From contig NZ_JAVDYJ010000001.1 in NCBI RefSeq assembly GCF_031458395.1, positions 372,001-436,000 of the forward strand: a DNA stretch of 64,000 nt. The letters run 5' to 3'. This stretch comes from Enteractinococcus fodinae. Its GTDB lineage: Bacteria; Actinomycetota; Actinomycetes; Actinomycetales; Micrococcaceae. The position numbers were made by a program, and so were the translations under genes. Positions within the stretch are counted from its first letter, which is position 1. Every line of letters starts with the position of its first letter. The notes under the pieces were generated by a model. The model did no database searches and was not told where the DNA came from. It was given only the letters and a program-made list of their open reading frames with translations. Below, piece after piece: positions 15,583-25,487 of the stretch.

Positions 15583-18558
15583 ATGACCATCAGCCGCACC
15601 GGAACACAGGTTTCCGCTCACGTTCGTGAACTCCACGGCGAACTCCGGCAGGAGTTATCGCGTCGCGGCGTATCGCAGGTGGCCGATTCGACGCTGGTCA
15701 AAGGTATGTATTCTTCTGATGCCAGTTTGTACCGGGTCATCCCGCAGGCTGTGGCTCGGCCGCAGCACGTTGATGAATTGCATGCCGTTCACGAGGTGGC
15801 TCACGCGCTGGGAGTGCCGGTGACCATGCGGGGCGCCGGCACCTCGATCGCTGGTAATGCGGTTGGTGAGGGGATCGTGGTGGACACTCGGGATCTGAAC
15901 CAGATTATCGCCATTGATCCAGACTCCCGGACAGCTCGCGTGCAACCAGGCGTGGTGCATGCTGATCTGCAGCGCGCGGCCGCCCCGTACGGGCTGCGCT
16001 TCGGACCCGATCCTTCCACCCACCCGCGATGCACCATCGGTGGCATGATCGGCAATAATGCCTGTGGTTCGCGTGCACTGGGCTACGGCCGGACCGTCGA
16101 TAATGTCGAAGCCTTATCGGTGTTATTCGGCAATGGTGAGCAAGGAGTATTTGACTCTCGGGTTGGCACCGCGCAAGGGGCCACGGCGCGGCAGTTGCTG
16201 CAGCTTGCTCGAAGCAATCTGGCCCATATTCGCACGAACTTCGGGCAATTTTCACGACAGGTTTCGGGGTATAGCCTGGAGCATCTCCTGCCGGAGCAAC
16301 GCGGGCGGGTCGAGCGTTTTCTGGTTGGCAGTGAGGGCACATTGGCCACGGTGCTGGAAGCCGAAGTGCGCTTGGTTCCAGAAGACCCTCACCGACTCTT
16401 GCTCGTACTGGGCTATCCCACCGTTGGCGATGCCGCCGATGCAGTGCCCGAGATCCTGCGGGCCGCCCACCAAGAATTCGGCGAAGGCAGTCTCATCGCG
16501 TGCGAAGGCATGGATTCACGTCTTGTGGCGCTGGTGCGTTCGGCTGGCAAAGCAGTCCCGGACTTGCCACGGGGTGAGAGCTGGTTGTTCGTCGAAGCCG
16601 GCGGAGCGCACTCCCGGGCAGTGCTGGAAAGGGTGGCCGCTGCCTCCAATGCGATCGGTACCCGGGTTGTGGAGCGCCAAGACGAAGCTGCGGCGCTATG
16701 GAAGATCCGCGGCGACGGGGCGGGCATCGCCGCGATCAGCTTGCCCACCCAGGCGCATCCCGGATGGGAGGATGCAGCTGTCCCGCCAGAGCACCTGGGC
16801 GCGTGGATGCGAGAATTCGAATCCCTCTTGAAAGACTTCGGTCTCCAGGGTTACCCGTACGGACACTTCGGGGACGGCTGCATCCACTGCCGGATTGATT
16901 TTCCCCTCCGTCACGGCCACCCGGAGGGGACTGAAGTGTTTCGCGAGTTCATGTTGGCCTGCGCCGAGCGGTTAGCGGTCTATGGTGGCTCGCTTTCCGG
17001 TGAGCACGGGGATGGTCGCACCCGCTCAGAGCTGCTGCCCTACATGTACGATCAGACCTCCCTGGACCTGTTCGCCCAGGCCAAAGCGATCTGCGACCCG
17101 GATGATCTCCTCAACCCGGGCATCATCACCCGGCCGCAATCGGCCGAAGCCACCGCGGGACAGTCACCCGGCACGCACAGCATGACCGAGAACCTGCGCG
17201 CCGTTCAGCCCAAGCGGTCCCTACCCTGGCCCGGCCTGGGGCTGCCCCACGATGATGGGGATTTTGCGAGTGCAGTTCATCGGTGCACCGGGGTCGGGTC
17301 GTGTGTGGCCCCACAGACCACCGGCGTCATGTGCCCGTCGTATCTGGCAACCCGCCAGGAAAAAGATTCGACCCGCGGGCGGGCCCGCATTCTGCAAGAA
17401 GCCATGGACGGGACCCTGGTCCGTGGCCTACAAGACGCCGCGGTGCACGAAGCCCTAGACCTGTGCCTGTCGTGCAAAGGATGTGTCTCGGACTGTCCCA
17501 CCGGCGTCGACATGGCGGCATATAAGGCTGAAGCCCTGTATCAAACCTACGACCGTGATGCTCACGGCCAGCCGCGACGCAAGCTGAGACCTCGTAGTCA
17601 TTACCTGCTGGGGCGGATCCCGTTCTGGGCTGCGCTCGCCGCACCCATCGCGCCGGTGCTCAATACGGTGCTCCGACTGCCTCCATTAGCGGCTGCGGCC
17701 AAATGGGTGGCCGGGATGGATCAGCGCCGTTCGCTCCCCAAATTCGCTTCCCGAACCTTGCGACGGGCAGCAACCAACCTGACGCCCCGCGCGCAAGCCG
17801 ATACCAAACAGCCCGATGTTTGGGTGTGGGCGGACTCCTTCACGAACCACTTCTTCCCGCAATCCGGGCTCGCGGCCATCCAATACCTGCAAGATCACGG
17901 GCTGCGGGTACAGGTCATCTCGCAGAAGGGATGCTGTGGTCTGCCCTGGATTTCTACCGGACAACTCGACCAAGCGCGCGAGCGCATCCATGGTGCTATT
18001 CAGATGCTCGAGCCCTATGTGAACTCTGGGGTGCCGGTCATCGCGCTGGAACCCAGCTGTTTAGCCACGCTGCGCAGTGACGCCGCCGAGCTGACCGACA
18101 CCACCCAGGCTAAAACCGTAGCCGACGGGGTTCTGACGTTTGCCGAACTGCTGACGGCCCTTGTCGACGAGGGCCGAGTCGAACTGCCAGATCTGACTGG
18201 GGTGGATGTCGTCGCGCAGCCCCACTGTCATCAGTCTTCGGTCATTGGCTGGCAGGCAGATAGAGCACTATTAGAAATGGCTGGAGCCCAGGTCACCAGG
18301 GTGGCCGGTTGCTGTGGATTGGCCGGAAACTTCGGCGTCGAACAAGGCCACTACGAAACCTCGGTCGCGGTGGCAGAAACTTACCTGCTCCCCGCTATTC
18401 GGGACCAGCAACATCGTGCGGACACCGGAACCTCTGCTGACACAGTCGTCCTTGCCGATGGGATGTCGTGTCGGATTCAGCTCGATGACCTTGCCGATGT
18501 GCCAGCGCTTCATCTAGCCGAACTGTTGGCCGCACGCACGCGTGAGTCCAGAAGTTAG
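15583..18558 (+). CDS. FAD-binding and Fe-S-binding D-lactate/2-hydroxyacid dehydrogenase (GlcD-GlcF fusion type)
   Basis: A 991-residue protein. Residues ~45-220 are an FAD_binding_4 domain (VARPQHVDELHAVHEVAHAL, VTMRGAGTSIAGNAVGEGI, GGMIGNNACGSRALGYGRT). Residues ~240-520 are the FAD-oxidase C-terminal domain (GHFGDGCIHCRIDFP, SGEHGDGRTRSELL). Residues ~560-650 hold two 4Fe-4S Cys sets (CTGVGSCVAPQTTGVMCPS and CLSCKGCVSDCPTGVDM). A CCG domain follows (GCCGLPW, PHCHQSS, GCCGLAGNFG). This matches bacterial membrane-associated D-lactate dehydrogenases that pass electrons to quinone; close relatives use D-2-hydroxyglutarate or glycolate, so the substrate is not certain. AAAGG precedes the ATG at 15583. 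Its stop overlaps the convergent gene by 4 bases. Confidence 0.9.
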   Translation: MTISRTGTQVSAHVRELHGELRQELSRRGVSQVADSTLVKGMYSSDASLYRVIPQAVARPQHVDELHAVHEVAHALGVPVTMRGAGTSIAGNAVGEGIVVDTRDLNQIIAIDPDSRTARVQPGVVHADLQRAAAPYGLRFGPDPSTHPRCTIGGMIGNNACGSRALGYGRTVDNVEALSVLFGNGEQGVFDSRVGTAQGATARQLLQLARSNLAHIRTNFGQFSRQVSGYSLEHLLPEQRGRVERFLVGSEGTLATVLEAEVRLVPEDPHRLLLVLGYPTVGDAADAVPEILRAAHQEFGEGSLIACEGMDSRLVALVRSAGKAVPDLPRGESWLFVEAGGAHSRAVLERVAAASNAIGTRVVERQDEAAALWKIRGDGAGIAAISLPTQAHPGWEDAAVPPEHLGAWMREFESLLKDFGLQGYPYGHFGDGCIHCRIDFPLRHGHPEGTEVFREFMLACAERLAVYGGSLSGEHGDGRTRSELLPYMYDQTSLDLFAQAKAICDPDDLLNPGIITRPQSAEATAGQSPGTHSMTENLRAVQPKRSLPWPGLGLPHDDGDFASAVHRCTGVGSCVAPQTTGVMCPSYLATRQEKDSTRGRARILQEAMDGTLVRGLQDAAVHEALDLCLSCKGCVSDCPTGVDMAAYKAEALYQTYDRDAHGQPRRKLRPRSHYLLGRIPFWAALAAPIAPVLNTVLRLPPLAAAAKWVAGMDQRRSLPKFASRTLRRAATNLTPRAQADTKQPDVWVWADSFTNHFFPQSGLAAIQYLQDHGLRVQVISQKGCCGLPWISTGQLDQARERIHGAIQMLEPYVNSGVPVIALEPSCLATLRSDAAELTDTTQAKTVADGVLTFAELLTALVDEGRVELPDLTGVDVVAQPHCHQSSVIGWQADRALLEMAGAQVTRVAGCCGLAGNFGVEQGHYETSVAVAETYLLPAIRDQQHRADTGTSADTVVLADGMSCRIQLDDLADVPALHLAELLAARTRESRS

Positions 18559-19682
18559 CGGGTCAGCTTCGGTGGCCAGTTGAGCAGTCGTTCTAACGGG
18601 CCCGGCCCCAACTTCGTCCACCACAAGTGCGCTAAAACGATGAAGGCCGCCGACATGACGGTGCTGATGAGGAATCCTTCAAGCAGGCTATCCGGCCCCG
18701 GGCGGACGAGCCATGCCAACACGAAGAGATGGGCCACATAAATCGTCAACGAGAGCCTGCCGGCAGAGATCAGCCACGTGAGACGGCGCGTCACCCACGG
18801 TTCGGCGCGTAAGAAAAGGCCAATGATCACCAGCGCGCTACCGCAGCTGGAGATCATCCATAATGGCATTTGCGAATGGCCTTCGGCTGACATCAGATGG
18901 TCCCAGCCATAGGCCGACGCGGGGAGACCATTGCTGGCGATGAGTGCGCCCGAGATGCCCAGAGGAATCAGTGTGGCCGCGGCGCCGTAGCCGATGAGCT
19001 GGTGTTGGAATCGGCGTTGACCGAGTTGGCACCGGCCGATGACCAGCCCGAGAAGAAATGGTGCCAACCAAATGAGCACGGGATAAGCCCCGGTGAGCAA
19101 CGTGGCATGCGTGGCGGTCCACAGTGGGTCCGTGAATGACGGTGCCACGAAATTGAACGTGGTGGCGGTGACTTGTTGCAGATATAACCACAACAGTGGT
19201 CCTGCAACCAGACTGATACCGGCCAACGTCGACACCAGCCACGTGGGCGCTTTGAGCAGGGGAAAACCACATAAAAATAGCACCCCGTAGTAGGTCAGAA
19301 TGACGCTGATGTCATGTTCCAACAGTTGGAGTGCTAAACCGCTGCCGATCAGCAGGATTGCCCGCCATAAGATGGTCTGCCACGGTAAGGGTGCGTTCTC
19401 GGTGCGTGCACGGCGCGTCATCAACGACATGCCGATGCCCGCTAGGAGCATGAACAGTAGCGATGCTCGACCGTGTGGAATATCGTAGAGCAACACGGCC
19501 ACGTCAACATCGTCGGGTTCTTTCCGAGGCCCAACATTGACGGCCAGCATCCCGATGATGGCAAGAGCGCGCGCAGCATCGAGCCCGTGAAATCTTCGAG
19601 ATTTACCGGTGCTGCTGCGATTGGGCGAGTTCAGGCCCGGAGCGTGGCTCATATCCGTGTTCGTATTCCGTACAGAGGTCAT
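18555..19682 (-). CDS. DUF418/heparan-alpha-glucosaminide acyltransferase-like membrane protein
   Basis: 375 residues with about ten membrane segments. The opening RFHGLDAARALAIIGMLAVNVGP and the following HGRASLLFMLLAGIGMSLM match the DUF418/DUF1624 family (R-x-x-x-L-D-x-x-R-G-x-A-x-x-G-M-x-x-x-N), whose eukaryotic relatives transfer acetyl groups across membranes. The C-terminal half has SAGRLSLTIYVAHL and FIVLAHLWWTKLGPGPLERLL, typical of DUF418. Substrate unknown. It is convergent with the dehydrogenase gene and divergent from ggt. Confidence 0.82.
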   Translation of the reverse strand: MTSVRNTNTDMSHAPGLNSPNRSSTGKSRRFHGLDAARALAIIGMLAVNVGPRKEPDDVDVAVLLYDIPHGRASLLFMLLAGIGMSLMTRRARTENAPLPWQTILWRAILLIGSGLALQLLEHDISVILTYYGVLFLCGFPLLKAPTWLVSTLAGISLVAGPLLWLYLQQVTATTFNFVAPSFTDPLWTATHATLLTGAYPVLIWLAPFLLGLVIGRCQLGQRRFQHQLIGYGAAATLIPLGISGALIASNGLPASAYGWDHLMSAEGHSQMPLWMISSCGSALVIIGLFLRAEPWVTRRLTWLISAGRLSLTIYVAHLFVLAWLVRPGPDSLLEGFLISTVMSAAFIVLAHLWWTKLGPGPLERLLNWPPKLTR

Positions 19683-19843
19683 CAGAGTGGCAGTCTATGG
19701 TCTATAGCTGCATACTAACTGGACGACGCACCGAAAATCGTGTGATCAGGCCAAACACGCCGACATCAATAAAATACGCCAAATTGGTGCGTGTTACTGT
19801 GGCACAGTCGTTGCTCTGACCGGAAGGACACAGGTATCCCCGT

Positions 19844-21565
19844 ATGTCGAGAACCAGACCGATGAAGCGGTCCCGTTTTCACGCCCTCGCATCCATGAGT
19901 CTGCTGACCGCACTGGTCGCAGTCGTCGGTTGCGCAGCCGAGCCGGAAGAACCAGAGCCCGCGCCGGCGAGCCCAGCGCCGCCGACACCAGAAGAGTCTC
20001 CCTCACCGACTGAAACCGAAACATCGGAACCGGCATCTGATGCGGCAGTCGAGCTGGAACAGTATGGTGTGGCGGCAGCGCATCCCGATGCCGTAGCAGC
20101 AGGAATTGAGATTCTGGATGCAGGCGGCAATGCGGTGGACGCAGCCATTGCGACCTCTTTTGCCATTAGTGTGGTCGAGCCCTACGCTTCGGGCATCGGT
20201 GGTGGTGGCGCAACACTGCTGTCCGGCCCCTCCGTGGGACCGGTCGGGTACGACTACCGAGAAAAGGTGGCCGTTGACGGGAACATCCCGGATTCCGGTA
20301 CCGGCGTGCCGGGAATGGTTCACGGGATGGCCACGCTGCACGATGACCACGGCAGTATGGCATGGGACGACCTGCTTGAGCCTGCCATCGAGTTAGCCTC
20401 AGATGGTTTTGAAGTCACCGAATTGCTGGCCCAACGCTTCCGAAGCGACTGGGGTCCCGCCTCCATCGAAGGTCTGGACCACTTTCATGACGGCGGTGAG
20501 CCGTTAAATGCTGGCGATACGCTGGTTCAGACTGAGTTGGCAGCTACCTTAACCACGCTGGCCCAAGATGGTCCCGAAGCGTTCTACACCGGCTCGATCG
20601 CCGATCAGCTGACCCAGGTGGACGGGCTGGATGCCGAAACGCTCGCGAATTACGAAACTGAGGATGCCCCACCGGTTTCCGGCGAGTTCGGCGACTATGA
20701 GTTCGTCTCGGCGGGACCACCGCTACCCGGGGCTGCGGTGGTCCAGCAGTTACAGATCGCAGAAGCACTGGGCGCCGGAGACGCGGCACCGGGGTCTGCC
20801 GCATATATTGACCGCACCTCGCGGGCTTGGGAAACCGCAGACCAGAGCGTCAGCGACTACTTCGGAGATCCCGATTTCGTAGACGTCCCGACCGATCAAC
20901 TCACAGACCCGGATGCCAATGCTGCTCTTGCTGAACCGGCAGCGGCGCAGTCACCTGTTCCTGAGGACGGCGAACGCGAAGAGATCACGGCGGGCAATAC
21001 CACCCACATCACCGTGGTCGATGAGGACGGCTTGGTGGTCTCGATGACCAATACGCTGACCAGTTTCTGGGGTGGTTTGGAATCTGAGTATGTTGGGGGC
21101 TTTTTCCTCAATGACCAACTGACGCGGTTCGACGCGATCGATACTCGTGCGAACCAGCCCGAACCCGGTCGCAAATCGGTGAGCTGGTCGGCACCCGCAC
21201 TGGTCCTAGACGATCAGGGGCGCGTGGTGCTGGGCATCGGAACCCCCGGCGGGCACACGATCCCGAATATTTTGACCTCGGTCATGGTGCCTTGGGCGCT
21301 CCAGGATGCTCCACTGCAAGAAGCCATTGATGCCCCGCGGCACAGCTTGCAAAACGGTGTGCTTGCACTCGAGGGGAATCCGAGCCCGGAGGTCAATGAA
21401 CTGATTGATCAGCGCGGCTGGGATGTGCAGGTGACCACACGAGCTGACGCAGTCTTTGGTTCGGTCCAGGCCCTAGAGGTCGATTACGACAACGCGGCCG
21501 TCATCGGTGCCAGAGATACTCGTCGAGATGCCGATTATGAAGTCGTAGACGTCACCGACGAATAA
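19844..21565 (+). CDS. ggt: Gamma-glutamyltransferase, lipoprotein form
   Basis: A 573-residue Ntn hydrolase precursor that hydrolyses or transfers gamma-glutamyl groups (glutathione-like thiols, gamma-glutamyl amides) outside the cell. The signal ends LLTALVAVVGC (lipobox) and is followed by a Pro/Glu/Thr linker. The large subunit has AAAHPDAVAAGIEILDAGGNAVDAA and VVEPYASGIGGGG. The autocleavage site is at GNTTHITVVDEDG, whose Thr is the expected nucleophile, and the small subunit has GGFFLNDQLTRFD and GIGTPGGHTIPN. It is complete and of normal length. It ends at a bidirectional hairpin shared with the sox operon. Location next to a glutamylamide/N-methylglutamate-type system 26 kb away may or may not matter. 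Confidence 0.93.
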   Translation: MSRTRPMKRSRFHALASMSLLTALVAVVGCAAEPEEPEPAPASPAPPTPEESPSPTETETSEPASDAAVELEQYGVAAAHPDAVAAGIEILDAGGNAVDAAIATSFAISVVEPYASGIGGGGATLLSGPSVGPVGYDYREKVAVDGNIPDSGTGVPGMVHGMATLHDDHGSMAWDDLLEPAIELASDGFEVTELLAQRFRSDWGPASIEGLDHFHDGGEPLNAGDTLVQTELAATLTTLAQDGPEAFYTGSIADQLTQVDGLDAETLANYETEDAPPVSGEFGDYEFVSAGPPLPGAAVVQQLQIAEALGAGDAAPGSAAYIDRTSRAWETADQSVSDYFGDPDFVDVPTDQLTDPDANAALAEPAAAQSPVPEDGEREEITAGNTTHITVVDEDGLVVSMTNTLTSFWGGLESEYVGGFFLNDQLTRFDAIDTRANQPEPGRKSVSWSAPALVLDDQGRVVLGIGTPGGHTIPNILTSVMVPWALQDAPLQEAIDAPRHSLQNGVLALEGNPSPEVNELIDQRGWDVQVTTRADAVFGSVQALEVDYDNAAVIGARDTRRDADYEVVDVTDE

Positions 21566-21588
21566 CTCCTGATTTTTCCAACACATAA

Positions 21589-21626
21589 CCAGAGGGGCCG
21601 ATCCAAATGCGGATCGGCCCCTCTGG
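21589..21626. terminator. Bidirectional terminator between ggt and the sox operon
   Basis: A perfect 16-bp stem: CCAGAGGGGCCGATCC, loop AAATGC, then its complement. It lies 24 bases after ggt and 26 after the end of soxA-soxG, between convergent genes. Confidence 0.75.
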
Positions 21627-21651
21627 CGTTGTCGGAGGATACGGTGTTGGG

Positions 21652-24600
21652 TTAGCGTGCGCCGCTCACGGCTTCCTGGAAGGTATGGGTCATACCGAAA
21701 CCTGCCTCTTCGATGCGGTATTCAGCACCAGCATCGAACAAGGTGTCCCACAGGTACTGACCCGAAGAGCGCTCGCAGTGGATCAGGTAGCTGCGGGTGC
21801 CATCGCTGTCGTCACGAACGATATCGGTGACCACACCGGCGACCGAACCGCGCAATGCTGAACCATCAGGGACGATGTCATCGGACAGCTCCAGCGAGCA
21901 CAGCTTGTTCAGGAGCTCAGCTGATTCTGGACCGGTGATCCGGAACAGTGCCCGCCCGTGGGTCAGGTCGACCACGGTGGTCAGCTCATCGGCGCTGTCT
22001 GCCATCTGTTGCAGCTCATCGACCATCGACTGCTCAGTGCCGGGCTCACCCAACACGTGCCACTGGCCGGGACCTGAACCGATGACCAGGGTGCCCTGCT
22101 CGCTGCGATGGGTCCGTCCGAAGCTGGCTTGCAGCTTCTGGGCGGTCGATCCGTTGAACGCACTGCGGATCTCGACCTTGGCCATCGCCGATTGATCCTG
22201 GACCGTCAGTGGTGCAGCACTTGGCTGTGCCGAGACTTCCCAGTCACCCACCGTGGTCGTGGCGTTGCCCAAACGAACTGGCCCGCGAGCGACCGGTTCA
22301 GCGAAGCTGACGGTGTCTTGCGGCACGGTGTCGTTATCCAACCGCACGCCTTCTGGATCCACCGCGGTCATGTCGGGCATGACCTTGGCTTGGACCATCG
22401 ACCCGTCAACCTGGCGGATATCCAGGATCGTGCCGGGTGAGGACAGCGAATGGTCCACTTGGGCCAACCCGATGGACCGGTTGAGTGTTGGGGAGAACCG
22501 TGACGAGGTGATGCGTCCGGCAATCGTGCCGTCGGGGTAGAGCACCTGGCTGGCCTCGTATGGCACCACGTTGGGGTCGGTCGGCTGGACAGCAACCAGA
22601 CGCGGACCGTCCTGTTTTTGTTGCTGCCACAACAGCTCGGGTTTACCAACGAAATCGTCCTTGTCGAGCTTGACCGCCCAGTCCAGGCCAGCACTATAGG
22701 CCTGCGTCAGGCCGTCGGTATCCTGCCCGACAATCAGGTGGCCGGTTTCCAGACGCAAGACGCGCTGGGCTTCGATCCCGAACGGTCCGACACCCAGGTC
22801 CTTGCCGGCTTCCAGCAGGGCTTCCCACACGTGCAGGCCGTAGGCTGCTGGCACGTGAATCTCGTAGGAGAGTTCACCGGTGAACCCAATGCGCCACAGG
22901 ATTGTATTGGCAACCCCGGCCACGGTTCCGGTGCGGACTTCCATGTACTTGAACGCATCCGCGGACAGGTCGACGTCTTCGGTCAGCCGTGACAGTAGGG
23001 TCCGGGAATGTGGCCCGGCAATGTTGATACTGGTGTAGGCGGTGGAGACCGGGGTCGCATGGACCTGCCATTCTGGGTGGAAGGTCTGCAACCATTCTTC
23101 GATCCAGTCCCAAACGCGGCCGGCACCCGAGGTCGTGGTCGTCATCAGGTAGTGGTCTTCACCCAGGTGGGCGGTCACTCCGTCATCCATAACCACGCCG
23201 TCTTCAGAGACCATGGCACCGTACCGGACCTTGCCGATCGGGAGTTTCATCCACTTATTGGTGTAGAGGTGGTTGAGCAGCTTGGGGACGTCTGGTCCGC
23301 GTAGATCGATCTTGCCCAGCGGAGTGACATCGATGATGCCGACCTTATCGCGCACCCGACGGACTTCGGCTGCCGGATCACCATAGTGTTCGGGCCGCAT
23401 CCAAGCGCCAGCGACCATTTGCTTGGCACCGTGAGCCTCATGCCAGGGCTGGATCGACGAGTACCGGACCGGGTCGTAGTTCCTACCGGCCAACGCGCCC
23501 AGGGTGACCGGGGCATACATTGGACGCCAGGTGGTTGTGCCCGTTTCGGCAATGGTTCTACCGGTGGCTTCAGCGACGATGGCGATGAAGTTCACCAGTT
23601 CGATCTTGCCCTGCAACGGGCCCATGGTTACGGTGGTGAACCGCTTGACCAGCTCTGCCGAGTCGAAGCCTTCTTTGACCGCCTCGATGAGGTCCTCGGA
23701 GGTGATGTCCTCCGAGTAGTCAACGAAACCGTGGGTCGAAGATCGGAACAGTTCGGGGTGCTCTGGAGTCTCCAGCGGCGTGATCTCGGGAAGTGCTGGC
23801 TCAGTCGCCTCGCCTGCGTCGGTCACGGTTGGAGCTGAGGCAATCTTCTGCTGTCGTGCTGCCAGCGCATGAGCCGCTGCACGGGCGCCCACTGATCCGC
23901 CGTTCTCGCGCAGTTGCTGGACGCTGCCGTCACCGGCAATCCCGCCGGCAGCGTAGACACCCTCGTCGGTGCCTCCGGGCAAGAAGCGGGCTGCACGCGG
24001 TTCGTAGTATGGCACATCGCCGGACATGTTCAGCAGTGAGGTTGGTGCGGTCCAGCCGGTGGCTGTGACGAGCAGATCAGCCTCAATGGTTTGGCCGGTT
24101 GAGGTATGCACGCGGGCGAGTTTGCCGCGGCGGCCTTCGGCCTTGACCACGGTTTCGCCACGACGTGCATCCAACACCGCGGCGACATCCACACCGGCGC
24201 GGCGTAGATCTTCGACGGCCGCATCACCTTCGGGGTTGGCGGTCAGCACCACGGCACGCTCACCGGGGCGAACCGAGTACAGGTTAATCAGGCGACGTGC
24301 CGCAGTCGACAGCATGACACCGGGCAGATCGTTGCCTTCAAAGACATATGGACGTTCCAACAGACCGGCTGCGACCACCAGGCTGCGAGCGCGGGTTTTG
24401 AGGATGCGTTCTGCCATGCCCGGCCGCGGGTTGCGCTGGACGACGGGGAACCAGTTGTCGTCGTAGCGGGCGGCAACCGTGGCGTTGGTGTAGACGGTGA
24501 TCTGCGGGTGGGATTCGACTTGTGAGCGCAGCTGTCGTGCCAGTTCGCCGTCAGACCAGCGCAGGTGTCCACCCAACTGGTGGTCTTCTTCGACCAACAT

Positions 24601-25194
24601 CACGGAGGCACCGGCTTCGGCGGCTGCCAGGGCGGCTTCCATACCGGCGGGGCCACCACCGGCAACTAGCACGTCGGTGTGGGCGTACCGTTTTTCGTAG
24701 GTTTCTTCTGGGGTTTCTTCGGAGACTTCACCGCCGTGTACGAACCCGCGCAGGACTTTCTGGTACATCGGCACCAGGAAGTTTGGCTTCATGAAAGTCT
24801 TGTAGTAGAAGCCTGGGCCAAGGAAGCGTGCACCGAGTTGGTTGACCGACCGCACATCGTATTTCAGCGAGGGCCAGGTGTTCTGGGAATTGACGTTCAT
24901 GGCTTCCCGGATGAGCCGGTGTGCGCCGCGCACGTTGGGTTCGTCATCGACCTGCATGATCGTGCCCGGATCGTGCAAAGTGCCGGTCAGCACACTGCGT
25001 GGGCTGTGGTATTTCATCGACCGGGAGAAAACCCGCTCACCTGCGGCGTACAGCGCCGAGACGATGGTGTCACCCTTGAAGCCGGTGTAGGTTTTGCCGT
25101 TCCAGTTGAAGCTGACGCGCTGAGAGCGGTCAATTTCTTCGTTTGCTTGTGTTGGTAGACGCAGTGGTTGATTGGTGGCATCAGACGGTGTCAT
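21652..25194 (-). CDS. soxA: Sarcosine oxidase alpha subunit fused to gamma subunit (SoxA-SoxG)
   Basis: A 1180-residue protein. The first ~980 residues are a normal alpha subunit: an N-terminal ferredoxin-like segment without its cysteines (RVSFNWNGKTYTGFKGDT), a dinucleotide-binding domain (DVLVAGGGPAGMEAALAAAEAGA, ~170-195), and a GcvT-like folate domain (from ~580; RVRDKVGIIDVTPLGKIDLRG, then FGIEAQRVLRLETGHLIVG). The final ~198 residues (from GDWEVSAQPS) match a separate SoxG protein (VVDLTHGRALFRITGPESAELLNK, YLIHCERSSGQYLWD). In most bacteria soxG is its own gene. The complex demethylates sarcosine to glycine with transfer of the methyl group to tetrahydrofolate; N-methylglutamate dehydrogenase is a close relative. 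The start overlaps soxD by 4 bases. Confidence 0.93.
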   Translation of the reverse strand: MTPSDATNQPLRLPTQANEEIDRSQRVSFNWNGKTYTGFKGDTIVSALYAAGERVFSRSMKYHSPRSVLTGTLHDPGTIMQVDDEPNVRGAHRLIREAMNVNSQNTWPSLKYDVRSVNQLGARFLGPGFYYKTFMKPNFLVPMYQKVLRGFVHGGEVSEETPEETYEKRYAHTDVLVAGGGPAGMEAALAAAEAGASVMLVEEDHQLGGHLRWSDGELARQLRSQVESHPQITVYTNATVAARYDDNWFPVVQRNPRPGMAERILKTRARSLVVAAGLLERPYVFEGNDLPGVMLSTAARRLINLYSVRPGERAVVLTANPEGDAAVEDLRRAGVDVAAVLDARRGETVVKAEGRRGKLARVHTSTGQTIEADLLVTATGWTAPTSLLNMSGDVPYYEPRAARFLPGGTDEGVYAAGGIAGDGSVQQLRENGGSVGARAAAHALAARQQKIASAPTVTDAGEATEPALPEITPLETPEHPELFRSSTHGFVDYSEDITSEDLIEAVKEGFDSAELVKRFTTVTMGPLQGKIELVNFIAIVAEATGRTIAETGTTTWRPMYAPVTLGALAGRNYDPVRYSSIQPWHEAHGAKQMVAGAWMRPEHYGDPAAEVRRVRDKVGIIDVTPLGKIDLRGPDVPKLLNHLYTNKWMKLPIGKVRYGAMVSEDGVVMDDGVTAHLGEDHYLMTTTTSGAGRVWDWIEEWLQTFHPEWQVHATPVSTAYTSINIAGPHSRTLLSRLTEDVDLSADAFKYMEVRTGTVAGVANTILWRIGFTGELSYEIHVPAAYGLHVWEALLEAGKDLGVGPFGIEAQRVLRLETGHLIVGQDTDGLTQAYSAGLDWAVKLDKDDFVGKPELLWQQQKQDGPRLVAVQPTDPNVVPYEASQVLYPDGTIAGRITSSRFSPTLNRSIGLAQVDHSLSSPGTILDIRQVDGSMVQAKVMPDMTAVDPEGVRLDNDTVPQDTVSFAEPVARGPVRLGNATTTVGDWEVSAQPSAAPLTVQDQSAMAKVEIRSAFNGSTAQKLQASFGRTHRSEQGTLVIGSGPGQWHVLGEPGTEQSMVDELQQMADSADELTTVVDLTHGRALFRITGPESAELLNKLCSLELSDDIVPDGSALRGSVAGVVTDIVRDDSDGTRSYLIHCERSSGQYLWDTLFDAGAEYRIEEAGFGMTHTFQEAVSGAR

Positions 25195-25460
25195 CGAACG
25201 TCTCCTTCGGAACGGATAGCTTCAGAGCGAATCGCTTTATTCGCATACGTGTCACGGTGCAGAGTGAAAAACTGGCGGCACCCGGCAGAGTGGAACCACA
25301 TTTCTTTGGCCACACCCCAGGTGTTGCTGCGGTAGTAGAGATACTCGTGCCATTGCTGCATGTTGGTATCCGTGACCGCTGGACGAGGTGGTTTTTCACC
25401 GTGCTGACGGAATTCGGTGGCATTGCGTAGCCCGCACCACGGGCAGGTAATTTGCATCAT
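25191..25460 (-). CDS. soxD: Sarcosine oxidase delta subunit
   Basis: 89 residues with the delta-subunit zinc pattern: CPWCGLRNATEFRQHG (C-x2-C and His) and a later Cys in FHSAGCRQFF. Also present are YLYYRSNTWGVAKEMWFH and TLHRDTY, all typical. AAGGAG lies 7 bases before the ATG. It lies between soxB (27-base gap) and the soxA-soxG fusion (4-base overlap), in the standard B-D-A order. Confidence 0.93.
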   Translation of the reverse strand: MMQITCPWCGLRNATEFRQHGEKPPRPAVTDTNMQQWHEYLYYRSNTWGVAKEMWFHSAGCRQFFTLHRDTYANKAIRSEAIRSEGDVR

Positions 25461-25487
25461 GATTATGCTCCTTGTCGTGATATCGGG

